Assembly: GCA_016713905.1 (NCBI GenBank)
Contig: JADJOE010000003.1
Coordinates: forward strand, 186,001 to 250,000
Length of the DNA: 64,000 nt
Reading direction: 5' to 3'
Source of the DNA: Candidatus Vicinibacter proximus
GTDB taxonomy: Bacteria; Bacteroidota; Bacteroidia; Chitinophagales; Saprospiraceae
Shown here: positions 27,612-37,601 of the stretch, in pieces
Position numbering within the stretch: the stretch's first letter is position 1
How the letters are laid out: the number at the start of each line of letters is the position of its first letter
Made by a program: the position numbers and the translations under genes
Notes under the pieces: generated by a model
The model's database searches: none
The model's input: only the letters and a program-made list of their open reading frames with translations
Told to the model about the DNA's origin: nothing

Positions 27612-28289
27612 ACCTTGGATATTGGTCTATTTGAATATTCAGTTTATGTTGGGATGTATTCAGAAAATATAAAAAAAATCAAGACAAAAAAGTTTCGGAA
27701 AGTTAGACATAAATTGTCTATGTTAGATCAACTAAAAAAAGAATCTCTGAAACTAAATCATTTTAGTGCTTTTTTTACTCGAGATCAATCAACTATTTCT
27801 TTTTAAAATTATTATTTAAATAAAAAGGCCAAGCGATTGTATTTTGTATAAACTACTTTTTCTGCAATTTATTTTTTTCATTTTTTTTCGTTTGAGATAA
27901 CTTATAGATACGGCTCTGCCTCATTCTATAGTTTTAACCAATGCGTCAGATATCCATTCTTTTTATATTTTGCCAAGAAATGAGCTTTTTTTTAATCGAT
28001 AAATTCAATAATATTTTAAATTCCTGGGTTGAAATTTGGTTCTGAAACCATTTTACATTTCTAAAAAAAAATTATACTTTGAAAAGTTTCATTTTATTTT
28101 AAAATAAAAATTTGCAAACAAAAGAATGAAAGTTACACATTTTACATATTCTTATCTAATTAGGATGTATTTCGTATGCAAATACAATAAGCTATTATAT
28201 TTCAATGAACTTACGTTACTCTCCATGTGTTAGCAAACTATATCGAACAGAAAAATGAAGTCATGTGATTTCAGGTTAAAACTAAAATT
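27612..28289. other. 678-bp AT-rich intergenic region
   Basis: This gap separates the divergent NRAMP-like and outer-membrane-protein genes. A perfect inverted repeat at 27704-27720 is the only clear element. A 63-codon frame from TTG 27615 shows no recognisable protein features. No tRNA or other RNA gene was recognised. Confidence 0.4.
27704..27720. promoter_or_regulatory. Inverted repeat TAGACA-N5-TGTCTA, candidate operator
   Basis: Two perfect 6-bp arms are separated by TAAAT. The site lies 93 bp upstream of the NRAMP-like start, a plausible place for a metal-responsive repressor site. No regulator is encoded nearby, so this is a candidate only. Confidence 0.35.
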
Positions 28290-28871
28290 ATGAAAAATTA
28301 TTTAATGCTTACAGTGATCTCCATTTTTATGATTGGAACTTTGGGCGCACAACATGTAAATTTTGGATTTAAAGTCGGCTTAAATCTTGCAGATATTGTC
28401 AGTGATGACAATTCAGAAACTTCCTTGAAGCCCGGACTTAATGTTGGAGCGATTGCACATATTCATCTTAAAAATAATTTTGCTTTGCAACCGGAAATTA
28501 CCTATTCAGATCAAGGTGCGAAATTTAAATCTGCCGGCATCGAAAGCAAATTGAATTTGGGGTATATCAATATTCCTGTTTTGTTTCAGTATATGTTTGA
28601 CAATGGATTCAGAATTCAGGCAGGCCCTCAATTAGGGATTCTCATAAATGCAAAAGCAAAAAGCAATGATGTAAGTGTGGACGTTAAAGATGATCTGAAC
28701 GTAATAGACTTTGCCATCAGTGCGGGTATAAGTTATGTGCATCCACCTTCAGGATTTGGTGTGGACGCAAGGTATAATCTTGGTTTGGTGAATTTAAATA
28801 AAGAAGGATCTGTTACTTCTACCAATAGTGTTGCTCAGATTGGAGTATTTTACCTCTTGGCGCACAAATAA
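28290..28871 (+). CDS. Outer-membrane beta-barrel protein (PorT/OMP_b-brl_2 family)
   Basis: The 193-residue protein has a signal peptide (about 1-20, ending TLGAQ). The rest is a series of short amphipathic strands typical of the porin-like OMP_b-brl_2 family: FGFKVGLNLADI, FALQPEITYSDQGAKF, LGYINIPVLFQYMF, FRIQAGPQLGIL and a final IGVFYLL. It would form a small eight-strand barrel in the outer membrane. Function is unknown. It is a single-gene unit with its own terminator. Confidence 0.87.
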   Translation: MKNYLMLTVISIFMIGTLGAQHVNFGFKVGLNLADIVSDDNSETSLKPGLNVGAIAHIHLKNNFALQPEITYSDQGAKFKSAGIESKLNLGYINIPVLFQYMFDNGFRIQAGPQLGILINAKAKSNDVSVDVKDDLNVIDFAISAGISYVHPPSGFGVDARYNLGLVNLNKEGSVTSTNSVAQIGVFYLLAHK

Positions 28872-28892
28872 AAAAATATTTTTTAAGAAGAA

Positions 28893-28923
28893 AGGTTCGG
28901 TCAACAGCCGGATCTTTTTTTTT
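28893..28923 (+). terminator. Intrinsic terminator after the beta-barrel gene
   Basis: AGGTTCGG (28893-28900) pairs with CCGGATCT (28908-28915) across a 7-nt loop with two G-U pairs, and nine T residues follow. Confidence 0.75.
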
Positions 28924-29045
28924 ATGCCAAAAATATTTTCGATTAGTTTTAAGTGCTAGATTTTGAAAATTAAAATAAGAGCGTTTTTAACACTTGCATG
29001 ATAAAGTATGCATCACGTAAATGTCCATGTTTGTTTGGTAAAAAT

Positions 29046-31466
29046 TTATTTAAACTCCACCACAGTAATGGAATCGCCTCCTGATTCTTCTGCAGGGTGT
29101 CCAATGGATTTGACATAACGTTGTCCCCGAAGAGATTTACTCACGGTCTGCCGCAGAATGCCACTGCCTTTTCCATGTACGATATGTACCTGGTTTACAT
29201 TTGCAAGTAATGCTTTGTCGATATAGACTTCCAGCATGGACTGAGCTTCCTGAAGATGCATTCCGCGCAGGTCTAGAACCGGATTAAAAGCTGCCGAACT
29301 GCGTTCCAAATCTGACTTAACCGATTTGTTTAATTTGACATCTATATTGGATTTAAGTTTGATCAATTCTTTTCTTTTTAATTTAAAGGTCATGTGTTCT
29401 GTAACCACGGTAATCAGGTCTTTTTCAATTTTCTCTACTTGTCCTATCATTCCGTTGATGACTAGTTTTACAGCATCACCAGTTTTCAATGGCGCATTAA
29501 CATCATGGCCGGAAAGTTTTTGGTATTCGGTATTGATGTTCAGTAATTCTTCGTGTTCCTTTTGCAATCTGATTTTTTCTTGATCGGCTTTTGTTTTGGC
29601 CAACTCCAGATCTTTTTCTTTTCTTAATTCTTTGACATAGTTTTCGAGTTCTCTGTGCTTGGAACTTTTGGATTGAATTTCTGTCTGTTTTTGCTCCAGT
29701 TTTAATTTGAGTTTTTTATACTCAAATTGCTTTTGTAAATCCTGGTAATTGCGGATGAGTTTGTCCAGTTCGGATTTTTTCTTTTTGTATTCTTCTATCT
29801 CCCTAAGCAATTTACTGTTTTCTTTATCCAGGTTTGCCAAGAGGCTTTCAAAGCTTACCGTTTGTTTACCTACTTTTTTCTTTGCATAATCGATAAGATG
29901 AAGCGGGAGCTGTATTTTTTCTGCAATTTCCAGCGCATAGGAAGAACCGGGTCTGCCCGTTTGTAATTGGTAAGTCGGAGTTAGATTTTTTTCATCAAAG
30001 AGCATGGCGCCGTTGATCAGACCTTCGTTTTGATGAGCATAGGCTTTCAGATTTGCGTAATGGGTGTTGAATATTCCATAAACTTTTCTTCTGTTTAAAG
30101 CTTGTAAAAGTGCTTCAGCAATAGCACCGCCTATTTGTGGTTCTGTACCACTACCAAATTCATCAAGTAATATAAGAGTGTCACCATCAGCGGCCTCTTC
30201 AAAATCCCGCATATAGGACAACCTTGCGGAATATGTACTCAATGCATCGTCCAGACTCTGATGATCTCCAATGTCCGCAAATATTTTTTTAAATATTTTG
30301 AATTCGGAATGTTTGTCTACAGGCACTAGAAATCCTGCTTGTAACATGCATTGCAGCAATCCAACTGTTTTGAGGATAATGGATTTGCCACCCGCGTTGG
30401 GTCCTGAAATCAACAATATTCGATTTTTTTCATTCAGACTTAGACTGGCCGGAACCAATTTTTTATTTGCTTCTTTAAGTTTTAAAAACAGGAGTGGGTG
30501 TCTTGCATTTTTCAGATTCATTTGATCGGAGTTGGACAGTACCGGCTGTACTGCCTCCAGAGAAATGGCCAGTCGGGTTTTTGCCAAAAGAATATCCCAG
30601 TTTACCAACAACAAATAACTTTGTTCGATATCCTCCACATAAGGTCTCATGAGGTTACATAAATCTGCAAGAATGCGGAAAATCTCTTTCCTTTCTTCAG
30701 ACTCCAATTCGAAAATATCATTATTCAATTCTACGAGTTCCTGTGGCTCGAGGAATACGGTTTTACCGGAATCGGATTCGTCGTGAATGATTCCTTTTAT
30801 TTTGCGTCGGTGTTCGACCAGAACTCTGAGTACCAACCTTCCGTTGCGGATACTTTCTTCTCCTTCTGCAAGAAAGCCAGAGCTGCGATATTGAGTTACC
30901 TGTTTTTTGAAAGTGCGGTAGATTTCATTTTGCTTGTTGCGCAACTGATCGCGGATAATTTTAAGGGCAGGGGAGGCATCATCCTTCACTTTGCCATCTC
31001 CTGCAAAAATTTTATCAATGCGGTCTGTAATAAATTTTAAATCGGGAATTTTACTCAGGTCTTTAAGGAGCATTTCCAGATGTTGCCAGGCCAAATGTCC
31101 CAGCGCCTGGCTGATCAGTCTAAGATTTTGCAGGATGACTTTGATCTTTACGATGTCCTCTATGCCAAGCGTATAGTTCTGGATTCTAAGGCTTTTTAAT
31201 TCCTTTAAAATATTGTGGTACTCGATGAGATTAAGGGGCTCACGGACACAAAATTCTTTCATTTCATGGACGCGCTGCAAAGATTCCTGAATGAAATTTC
31301 TGTGGGTATAAATTTTACTTTCAAGGATGGATCTCCTTGCATCTTCAGACAATGCATGCTCAGCGCATCTGCGTAAGATTTTATCAAAATCCAGGTCTTT
31401 CAGGATGGCACCGGGCTTTAGCAGTGCCTTATTGTCAATTGATGCTTTTATCGTCTTTTGGTCCAC
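29046..31466 (-). CDS. mutS2: MutS2 / RqcU-type ATPase with Smr domain
   Basis: The 806-residue protein lacks the mismatch-recognition domain of MutS. The MutS core and clamp occupy about 1-340, and the ATPase has Walker A GPNAGGKS (355-362) and Walker B LILLDEFGSGTEP. A long charged coiled coil (about 515-650) follows, and the Smr nuclease-like domain closes the protein (LDLRGMHLQEA, HIVHGKGSGIL). MutS2 binds branched DNA and, in Bacillus, collided ribosomes. The GTG start at 31466 lies 32 bp inside the end of the tamB-like gene, so the two genes overlap. Confidence 0.94.
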   Translation of the reverse strand: MDQKTIKASIDNKALLKPGAILKDLDFDKILRRCAEHALSEDARRSILESKIYTHRNFIQESLQRVHEMKEFCVREPLNLIEYHNILKELKSLRIQNYTLGIEDIVKIKVILQNLRLISQALGHLAWQHLEMLLKDLSKIPDLKFITDRIDKIFAGDGKVKDDASPALKIIRDQLRNKQNEIYRTFKKQVTQYRSSGFLAEGEESIRNGRLVLRVLVEHRRKIKGIIHDESDSGKTVFLEPQELVELNNDIFELESEERKEIFRILADLCNLMRPYVEDIEQSYLLLVNWDILLAKTRLAISLEAVQPVLSNSDQMNLKNARHPLLFLKLKEANKKLVPASLSLNEKNRILLISGPNAGGKSIILKTVGLLQCMLQAGFLVPVDKHSEFKIFKKIFADIGDHQSLDDALSTYSARLSYMRDFEEAADGDTLILLDEFGSGTEPQIGGAIAEALLQALNRRKVYGIFNTHYANLKAYAHQNEGLINGAMLFDEKNLTPTYQLQTGRPGSSYALEIAEKIQLPLHLIDYAKKKVGKQTVSFESLLANLDKENSKLLREIEEYKKKKSELDKLIRNYQDLQKQFEYKKLKLKLEQKQTEIQSKSSKHRELENYVKELRKEKDLELAKTKADQEKIRLQKEHEELLNINTEYQKLSGHDVNAPLKTGDAVKLVINGMIGQVEKIEKDLITVVTEHMTFKLKRKELIKLKSNIDVKLNKSVKSDLERSSAAFNPVLDLRGMHLQEAQSMLEVYIDKALLANVNQVHIVHGKGSGILRQTVSKSLRGQRYVKSIGHPAEESGGDSITVVEFK

Positions 31467-34400
31467 CTTTTTTCTGTTCTTTTATCCCTTTCTTAAATTC
31501 AAACAAAGTGTCAAATTCCTTTCTGAACGTCACCCCTGCTCCGACACGATGTCTTACGCCTTCTATGGAATCTACTCCTTTGTAGTAAATTCTCATTTTG
31601 AGTCCAGGCACGGGTGTATTCCATTCAATGACACTCTCCGGATTAAAATAAGTATTTCCGTAAATTGTTGAGTTGGATACATAATTTCCTCCAAGGGTCA
31701 CCGCCCACTGGTCGTTCCACAGCCTGTGTTTCAGACTGAATACCACCGCGCCTTCGTTAAGCCTGGTCTGCCCCAATTGGTTTTTATCCACATCGTAATT
31801 GATGTTAAAGTCCACACCTGAAATAAAATCCACATCTTCAAATGCTTCGGACAGAAGGTTGGTTACAAAAATAGAAAGCTGGCTGGAAAGGAATTCACTC
31901 ATGGTATTGATGGTAGTGTTCCCAATACCGGATACCAGACCAAGGTTTGAATTGGTTCCTATGAAAGTTCGGAAAGCAATCAATGCAGCCACTTGCTGGT
32001 TTAACTGATCCGGATTTTGTTCGAGAAATCTGATTTTATTGTCGCTGATGGTTTTCAGAGAGCCGGTGAGTTCAGGAAAGGATAAAGTGAAATTGATGTC
32101 CGGCTTGAGAAGTGAGCCAGTCAAAATCATCGTGAGATCGACCGGAGTACGTGCCTTTGCGGCTTGCTTGAGATCTTCGTTGTTGACGATAAATTCTTGT
32201 AGCAAATTGCTGGGACTTGCCGTAAGCCCCTCATAGGAAGCTTCTATTTTAATAGTAGCGCCAAACGGATCTCCTGTCCATACAATGGTCCCTCCTTTTT
32301 TTATTTTGAAGGGTTTGTTTACAAAATTAAAGAGTGTGAAAAGATACTCTCCGCGGTCCACTTCATAGCTGCCTTTAATGCTGAAAGAATTGTCTCTGAG
32401 AGAGGCTATTTGTAAATTACCTCTTCCTGTGCCCGTAAGGATGTCACCGGTCTGTTCATCAAAAATTATGGATACTTCGGCTTCTTCATTGATCTCCAGA
32501 TTCATCCGGACATTCATACCTTTTATGGTAGTCTGGGCTGGTTTAATGAGGATTGCTGTCGTGTCCTTTGTTTTGAAACGAACGAACTTGGTATCTGTTG
32601 CCTCCTGATCTGATCGGACGGGAATAACCAGTTTTGTGCCCTTTACAGACTTTCCTGAAATATCCATATCCATACTGGAAGTAGGACCTTTGAAAGTGGC
32701 CAGGAAATCGAAAAGACCATACCCATAGTAATACAAATTATTGCCTTTCTTGGTGTCGAGTACCAATGCTTTGTCGGAATTCACGGTGATGTCCATAAAA
32801 TAACGTGCAAAATTCTCGTGCCGAATGTTGCCATTTACATTAAGAGGATTTCCCAACTCATCTCTGATGATGACTTCATCAAAGAGGATTTTGTTTTTAT
32901 CAAAAACAACTTTTTGTTGGTCAAAAAAGTATCTGGTGTTGAGATACTTGACCAGGGTCGTTCCATTCAGAGCCAGCAAACTTCCTGAGCCATAGATTAC
33001 CTTATTCAACATTTCCAAAGTAAACTTTCCATCCAATGTGCCCTTTGTATCGCCAATGCTGGTCATGAAATTTTCGAGAAATGAAACAGGAAATGCTGTT
33101 GCATCGAAATCCAGATGAAAATCATATTTCGGTAGACTGTAGCCTGATTTCAACGGCAGGTTAAAAGTGCCTTTTCCATCTATACTGGTTTCCTTGTATT
33201 GGTTTGAAACCACAACATTCATTGGTTTGTATGGATCGGGAAGATTAAAATCCACCACGAGTCTTCCATAGGAGTTGTTGTTCATTCTAAAATTCCCAAC
33301 AGATATTTTTCCATTCAGGTCATTGAGATTATTGATATCGTCTATCGTGGCAAAAGCATCAAAAAATCCGCTTATGTTTACAGATTTGTTGATCAAAAAA
33401 TCATTGATAAAGGATATGTTGAATCCCTGTATCATTACTTTAAGTCCTTTATTGTTGATGTCTTCAAAACTCATTCTTCGACTTGAGTCAGAGAAAATCA
33501 TATGGCTGAGCAGGATATTTTTTTTGTTCAAAACCAATTCTGCTTCCGAATGGATTTGCCATTTTTGTCCTCTGAACAACAATTGCGCTTGCTCGAAGCT
33601 AAATTTTTTCTGTCCAACACTACTGCTTAGATTTATTCCAATGTCATAATAAGGAATGGTCCCTGAACTGTCTTTTCCGCTGAAGAAAAATTTAAGTTTG
33701 TTGTCTTTAAAATACGTATTGAATTTAACTTCTTTGATGTCGAATCTTTTCCGCCAGGAGATGTCAGGAAAGTGAATATCAGATTCAAATTGATTTTTGG
33801 TACACTTAAGGAAGCCGGCAGAGGAGTTCATCGTAAAATCGCCTGAAACAATAGATTGTATGGCATAATCAAAGTTCAGAAGTTGGAGTGAAGAATTGTA
33901 CTGAATGTCTCCTTTGAATTCTTCTATCCGGGTATTGATGTCGAAGAAATTAAAAATTCTATTCAAAGATTTGGCCTCTAATTTTGCTTCAAAAAATGAA
34001 ACAGATTCATCCTTCTGGTGTTTAATTTCAATTTCATTAAAAAGATCCGGGTACTGCTTATAGAAATAAGTAATCAATTGATCGTAGATGCTGTTCAGTC
34101 TGTAGTCGCCCACCATCCCGGCATTCAGAAAGTCAGATTGAAGCGTAGTATTCAAAAGTCCTGCTGTTCGTTTTTGTGTAAAATAAATTTCACCTAATCC
34201 AAGGACTCTGTTTTTTTCATAATTATAGAGAAAAGTTTTTTCCACACGTACATCACCATCCAGTTTTTGAAGGTCGGTGTTTCTGAAATTAGAAATGAGG
34301 TCTGCCGATATAATTAAGCTGCTTTTGGATAAATTAAGTTCTTTGAGATCCGCTTTTGCGATGGTAGCTTTAAAAACAAAATTTGGATTCGTATTGATGT

Positions 34401-36252
34401 CTGAAATACGTCCTTCAAAATTTAAGTCCAGATTTTTGTCTTTGATTTTTACAGACCCATCTAAATAATCTTTACTCAGCTTTCCATTGAACCCTATGTT
34501 GGAGTAATTATAATTTTTAAAACTCAGAGAGGATACGTTGGCTTCAAGATCGGCATTAATTTTATTTGCACTTAATCCTTCGCCATTGCGGATGTAAGCT
34601 TTGAGATTTGTTTTGCCTAGATCTTTTACTTTAAGGAGTTCGCCTATTTCGAAATCTATGAGATCTATACTTCCGGCAAATGTGGCCAGGTCCTTTCCTG
34701 GTCGAAGGTTCAGCCTCACGTCACTTCTTACCTGCCCTAAACCGGTATTGAGTTTACCTGCAGCAACAAAGTCTTCAAAGTATCCGTCAAATCCGCCAAC
34801 AAATGAAAACTCCCCAAGTTTATCATACACTGCGCTTGGTTTGATTTGTGGAAGGATGCTTCTCAGGAAGGCCATGGAGGTGGTTAACTTTTTGGATTTA
34901 ATATTTAAAAGTTCACTTCCTTTTTTAGTAAGATTTCTGGTGCTGATGTCCCCTTCGAATATAAAGTCTTGATGGATGTTTGCCTTGAAATTAAACAACT
35001 TTAAGCTGTTGACCTTACCTGCAATGTCTCCGGAGAATCCAAGGTTAAGTTCTTTATTGCGCACGAAGAATGCATTCGTGGCCATAGTCGGACTGAAATA
35101 TTTAATTTCATCCAGATTAATGGAATTGGATTTGGAGGCAAGTTGAATAAAGACTTTATTGTTGAAATTTTTAAAATCTCTATAACTGCCATAACTTAAG
35201 TAAAGACTATCACCAAGGTAGGATCGGTCTGTCTCCAGGGAGAAATTCTCCAGACTCGTCTTGTTGTTTTTTACATCAATTTTATCTGCTTTGAAAGATT
35301 GAATTCTTAATTTTTTGTTCAGCCTTGCTTTGAGTTCATGCAAGACTCCATTTGATTCATAGTCGCTGTAGAAAAAATCACTTAACCCGCCTTCGATTTC
35401 ATCCACACTGAAATGTTTGAAATCCACATGATCTTTATTCTGTTCTTCAAAAACATCATTGCCGGTACGGTCAAATGCAAAAGAACCTTGATTAAGGTCT
35501 GCTTTTTTGATGTAAATAATAAAGGGATTGTTACAGCTGTAAACCGAATCCGGATTCAATTCGGTTTCAGGAGGTATTACATTGGGATCATGTGAGATAA
35601 AAACAGATGGTCCGGTCAGTTTAACGGTATTCAACAGAATGTAATTTGCCGGAAAATTCATTTGTTCCACTTTGACGATTCCTTCATGTACAGAATAATA
35701 TTCTCTGACTCCGGTCTCCCGGCGATCCCGGAAGTGTCTGAAGTTTTTCAGTTTAATATCCGATAATTCAAGTTTGAATTTCTTTTTCGTCGAACTCTTA
35801 GATTTTGAAAATTGACGGATAAAATGTGTGAAGCTATTGTCCTCTTCTCCGGCATAACCTATAATTTTTAAAAGTCCGTCATCCAATTCAATTTCCTTTA
35901 AGGAGATTTCATTTTTCAACAGAGATCCTAAACTTCTGCTCAATTGAAAATTGATCAGCTTGCTGTAGATCAAAGTATCTCCGTGGTGATCGTAAACCAA
36001 AAGATCAGTGATTTTTCCTCCTTTGAAAACATTCAGTTCAAAGGACCCGTATTCTATTCGGTTTTCAACTTTATTCTTTAAAAAACCAATGATGCTGTTT
36101 TTAGACCAATCTGTAAATGCCGAACTGGCCAACAACACAAACCCTATAAAGAAAAGCAGCAAAAACAATCCTGCCGTACTCAACAATACCAGGAGAAACT
36201 TCCAGAATCTCCTGAAAGCCTTTCTTGCCCAATGTTGTTTTTTTTTCTGCAT
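31435..36252 (-). CDS. tamB: TamB-like translocation/assembly module protein (DUF490)
   Basis: This very large protein (1605 residues) has one N-terminal membrane helix (about 17-43) and a long periplasmic body of repeated beta segments, as in AsmA/TamB bridge proteins. The C-terminal DUF490 domain (about 1200-1560) contains GTGRGNLQI, GSYEVDRGEYLFTLFNFVNKPF and GTIVWTGDPFGATIKIEASY, which are diagnostic. TamB-like proteins span the periplasm and move phospholipids or help outer-membrane protein assembly. Its 3' end overlaps mutS2. Family members are 1200-1700 residues, so it looks complete. Confidence 0.92.
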   Translation of the reverse strand: MQKKKQHWARKAFRRFWKFLLVLLSTAGLFLLLFFIGFVLLASSAFTDWSKNSIIGFLKNKVENRIEYGSFELNVFKGGKITDLLVYDHHGDTLIYSKLINFQLSRSLGSLLKNEISLKEIELDDGLLKIIGYAGEEDNSFTHFIRQFSKSKSSTKKKFKLELSDIKLKNFRHFRDRRETGVREYYSVHEGIVKVEQMNFPANYILLNTVKLTGPSVFISHDPNVIPPETELNPDSVYSCNNPFIIYIKKADLNQGSFAFDRTGNDVFEEQNKDHVDFKHFSVDEIEGGLSDFFYSDYESNGVLHELKARLNKKLRIQSFKADKIDVKNNKTSLENFSLETDRSYLGDSLYLSYGSYRDFKNFNNKVFIQLASKSNSINLDEIKYFSPTMATNAFFVRNKELNLGFSGDIAGKVNSLKLFNFKANIHQDFIFEGDISTRNLTKKGSELLNIKSKKLTTSMAFLRSILPQIKPSAVYDKLGEFSFVGGFDGYFEDFVAAGKLNTGLGQVRSDVRLNLRPGKDLATFAGSIDLIDFEIGELLKVKDLGKTNLKAYIRNGEGLSANKINADLEANVSSLSFKNYNYSNIGFNGKLSKDYLDGSVKIKDKNLDLNFEGRISDINTNPNFVFKATIAKADLKELNLSKSSLIISADLISNFRNTDLQKLDGDVRVEKTFLYNYEKNRVLGLGEIYFTQKRTAGLLNTTLQSDFLNAGMVGDYRLNSIYDQLITYFYKQYPDLFNEIEIKHQKDESVSFFEAKLEAKSLNRIFNFFDINTRIEEFKGDIQYNSSLQLLNFDYAIQSIVSGDFTMNSSAGFLKCTKNQFESDIHFPDISWRKRFDIKEVKFNTYFKDNKLKFFFSGKDSSGTIPYYDIGINLSSSVGQKKFSFEQAQLLFRGQKWQIHSEAELVLNKKNILLSHMIFSDSSRRMSFEDINNKGLKVMIQGFNISFINDFLINKSVNISGFFDAFATIDDINNLNDLNGKISVGNFRMNNNSYGRLVVDFNLPDPYKPMNVVVSNQYKETSIDGKGTFNLPLKSGYSLPKYDFHLDFDATAFPVSFLENFMTSIGDTKGTLDGKFTLEMLNKVIYGSGSLLALNGTTLVKYLNTRYFFDQQKVVFDKNKILFDEVIIRDELGNPLNVNGNIRHENFARYFMDITVNSDKALVLDTKKGNNLYYYGYGLFDFLATFKGPTSSMDMDISGKSVKGTKLVIPVRSDQEATDTKFVRFKTKDTTAILIKPAQTTIKGMNVRMNLEINEEAEVSIIFDEQTGDILTGTGRGNLQIASLRDNSFSIKGSYEVDRGEYLFTLFNFVNKPFKIKKGGTIVWTGDPFGATIKIEASYEGLTASPSNLLQEFIVNNEDLKQAAKARTPVDLTMILTGSLLKPDINFTLSFPELTGSLKTISDNKIRFLEQNPDQLNQQVAALIAFRTFIGTNSNLGLVSGIGNTTINTMSEFLSSQLSIFVTNLLSEAFEDVDFISGVDFNINYDVDKNQLGQTRLNEGAVVFSLKHRLWNDQWAVTLGGNYVSNSTIYGNTYFNPESVIEWNTPVPGLKMRIYYKGVDSIEGVRHRVGAGVTFRKEFDTLFEFKKGIKEQKKGGPKDDKSIN

Positions 36253-36313
36253 CTGTAGGATAACTGATTATTGCTGGTTTGGATTTTGAGGCATGGTAGG
36301 AATTAACATTAAT

Positions 36314-37165
36314 TTATTGAGTAAGATTTTTATAGGCTTTAAAAATGGCAACAGTCTCTTTGGCTTCTGCCACATCGTGTACACGAAGTATGTCTGCGCC
36401 ATTCATCAATGCAATCGTATGCGCAGCAATGGAGCCATTCAAGGCCTTACCTGGTTCTGTTTGTAGCGTTTTAAAAATCATGGATTTTCTAGAAAGCCCG
36501 ACGAGTATGGGCGCATCAAGGATTCTAAACAATTCTAATTGTCTGAGCAATTCAAAATTGAGCTGGACATTTTTACTGAACCCAAATCCAGGGTCAATGA
36601 TCAGTTGATGTATGCCTTCCTGGTTGAGGAAATGGATACGCTCCGCAAAAAATCTAATGAGATCCGCTGCAAGGTCATTGTATACCAGATTTTGTGTGCT
36701 GTTCATGTCTTCGGGTGTTCCTCTCATGTGCATGATGATGTACGGTACCCCGGAACTTTTTACCAATGGAACCATGGCATCATCCAGTCGGCCCGCAGAA
36801 ATATCATTGATCATGGAAGCGCCCAGTTCCAATCCTTTGGCTGCTACAGAAGCCCTGTAGGTATCTACAGAAATCAGCACCTCCGGAGAGATTTGGCGGG
36901 CGATTTTTACAGCTTTGGCAATACGCTCGGTTTCTATTTCGACCGGTATAGGTTTGCTGCCCGGTTTGGAAGAGGCAGCACCAATATCCAGAATGTCCGC
37001 ACCCTCATCCAGCATCTTGCGTATGCGTTGTTCTAAAAGCGATTCCTCGGTAATGACAGAAGTGCTGTAAAAGGAATCAGGACTTAGGTTTAGGATGCCC
37101 ATTACTGCTGGATATTGCAGTTTTACCAATTGTCCGGATAGGTTAAAAATAGAATGTGAAGTCAA
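36314..37165 (-). CDS. folP: Dihydropteroate synthase
   Basis: FolP condenses 4-aminobenzoate with the pterin diphosphate in folate synthesis. The family motifs MGILNLSPDSFY, DIGAASSKPGS, SVDTYRASVA, MINDISAG, MHMRGTP and LIIDPGFGFSKN are intact. I chose TTG at 37165, preceded by AAAGGAT, giving 283 residues. The longer frame from TTG 37246 (310 residues) begins upstream of a good -7 box (37234-37241) and adds 27 residues not typical of the family. The start is therefore moderately uncertain. It lies downstream of no other gene and reads toward the tamB-like gene, 61 bp away. Confidence 0.94.
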   Translation of the reverse strand: MTSHSIFNLSGQLVKLQYPAVMGILNLSPDSFYSTSVITEESLLEQRIRKMLDEGADILDIGAASSKPGSKPIPVEIETERIAKAVKIARQISPEVLISVDTYRASVAAKGLELGASMINDISAGRLDDAMVPLVKSSGVPYIIMHMRGTPEDMNSTQNLVYNDLAADLIRFFAERIHFLNQEGIHQLIIDPGFGFSKNVQLNFELLRQLELFRILDAPILVGLSRKSMIFKTLQTEPGKALNGSIAAHTIALMNGADILRVHDVAEAKETVAIFKAYKNLTQ

Positions 37166-37233
37166 TGGATTATCCTTTATGCCACAAAATGCAACCTCCT
37201 CATGGGCGGTGTGATTGCTTCTCTTAAACCGTG

Positions 37234-37241
37234 CAAAGTTA
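37234..37241 (-). promoter_or_regulatory. -7 promoter element of folP
   Basis: On the minus strand the bases read TAACTTTG followed by C, matching TAnnTTTG. No clean -33 element was seen. Its position supports the shorter folP start. Confidence 0.45.
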
Positions 37242-37535
37242 CTCAAAATCAGCCATTTTAAGCCACATAATGGGTTTCGGGCAGGCCTTTATTACAGGAG
37301 CAAGAGAACAGGATGTTTTGGCTTTTTTTGGATACCGAAACCATGGATTTAACCCGGAAAAGGTAGTTTGAGGAGATCCCTTTCCCCTTGGATGGCCTTC
37401 CCCTACAGGCCAAAGACTTGACCAGAATAGGATTTGATTAGTGACTAAATATATGATATACATAATTATATAGTTGCAATAATTTTATAATATGAAAAAT
37501 ATAATTTGTAAAAATTAGTTAACAGCCATCTATTG

Positions 37536-37567
37536 TTTGAGCTTTTAGATAATTTACTTTAGTTTTG
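37536..37567 (+). promoter_or_regulatory. Bacteroidota-type promoter of the M23 peptidase gene
   Basis: TTTG at 37536-37539, a 20-bp spacer, then TAGTTTTG at 37560-37567 match both the -33 and -7 consensus boxes. Transcription should begin near 37573, about 30 bp before the ATG. This is the best paired promoter in the window. Confidence 0.7.
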
Positions 37568-37601
37568 CAAACTTTTCAACTATTAAACCAAGCATATCGG
37601 A

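Noticed and set aside
27615..27806. 63-codon frame from TTG upstream of the NRAMP-like gene
   Set aside because: Lys- and Ser-rich product with no motif, no ribosome-binding site and a weak start; it runs through the palindrome at 27704.
27780..28290. Possible RNA gene in the long AT-rich gap
   Set aside because: No cloverleaf, conserved RNA core or stable hairpin could be recognised by eye.
37239..37463. 74-codon minus-strand frame upstream of folP
   Set aside because: It overlaps the folP promoter, has odd composition and resembles no known protein.
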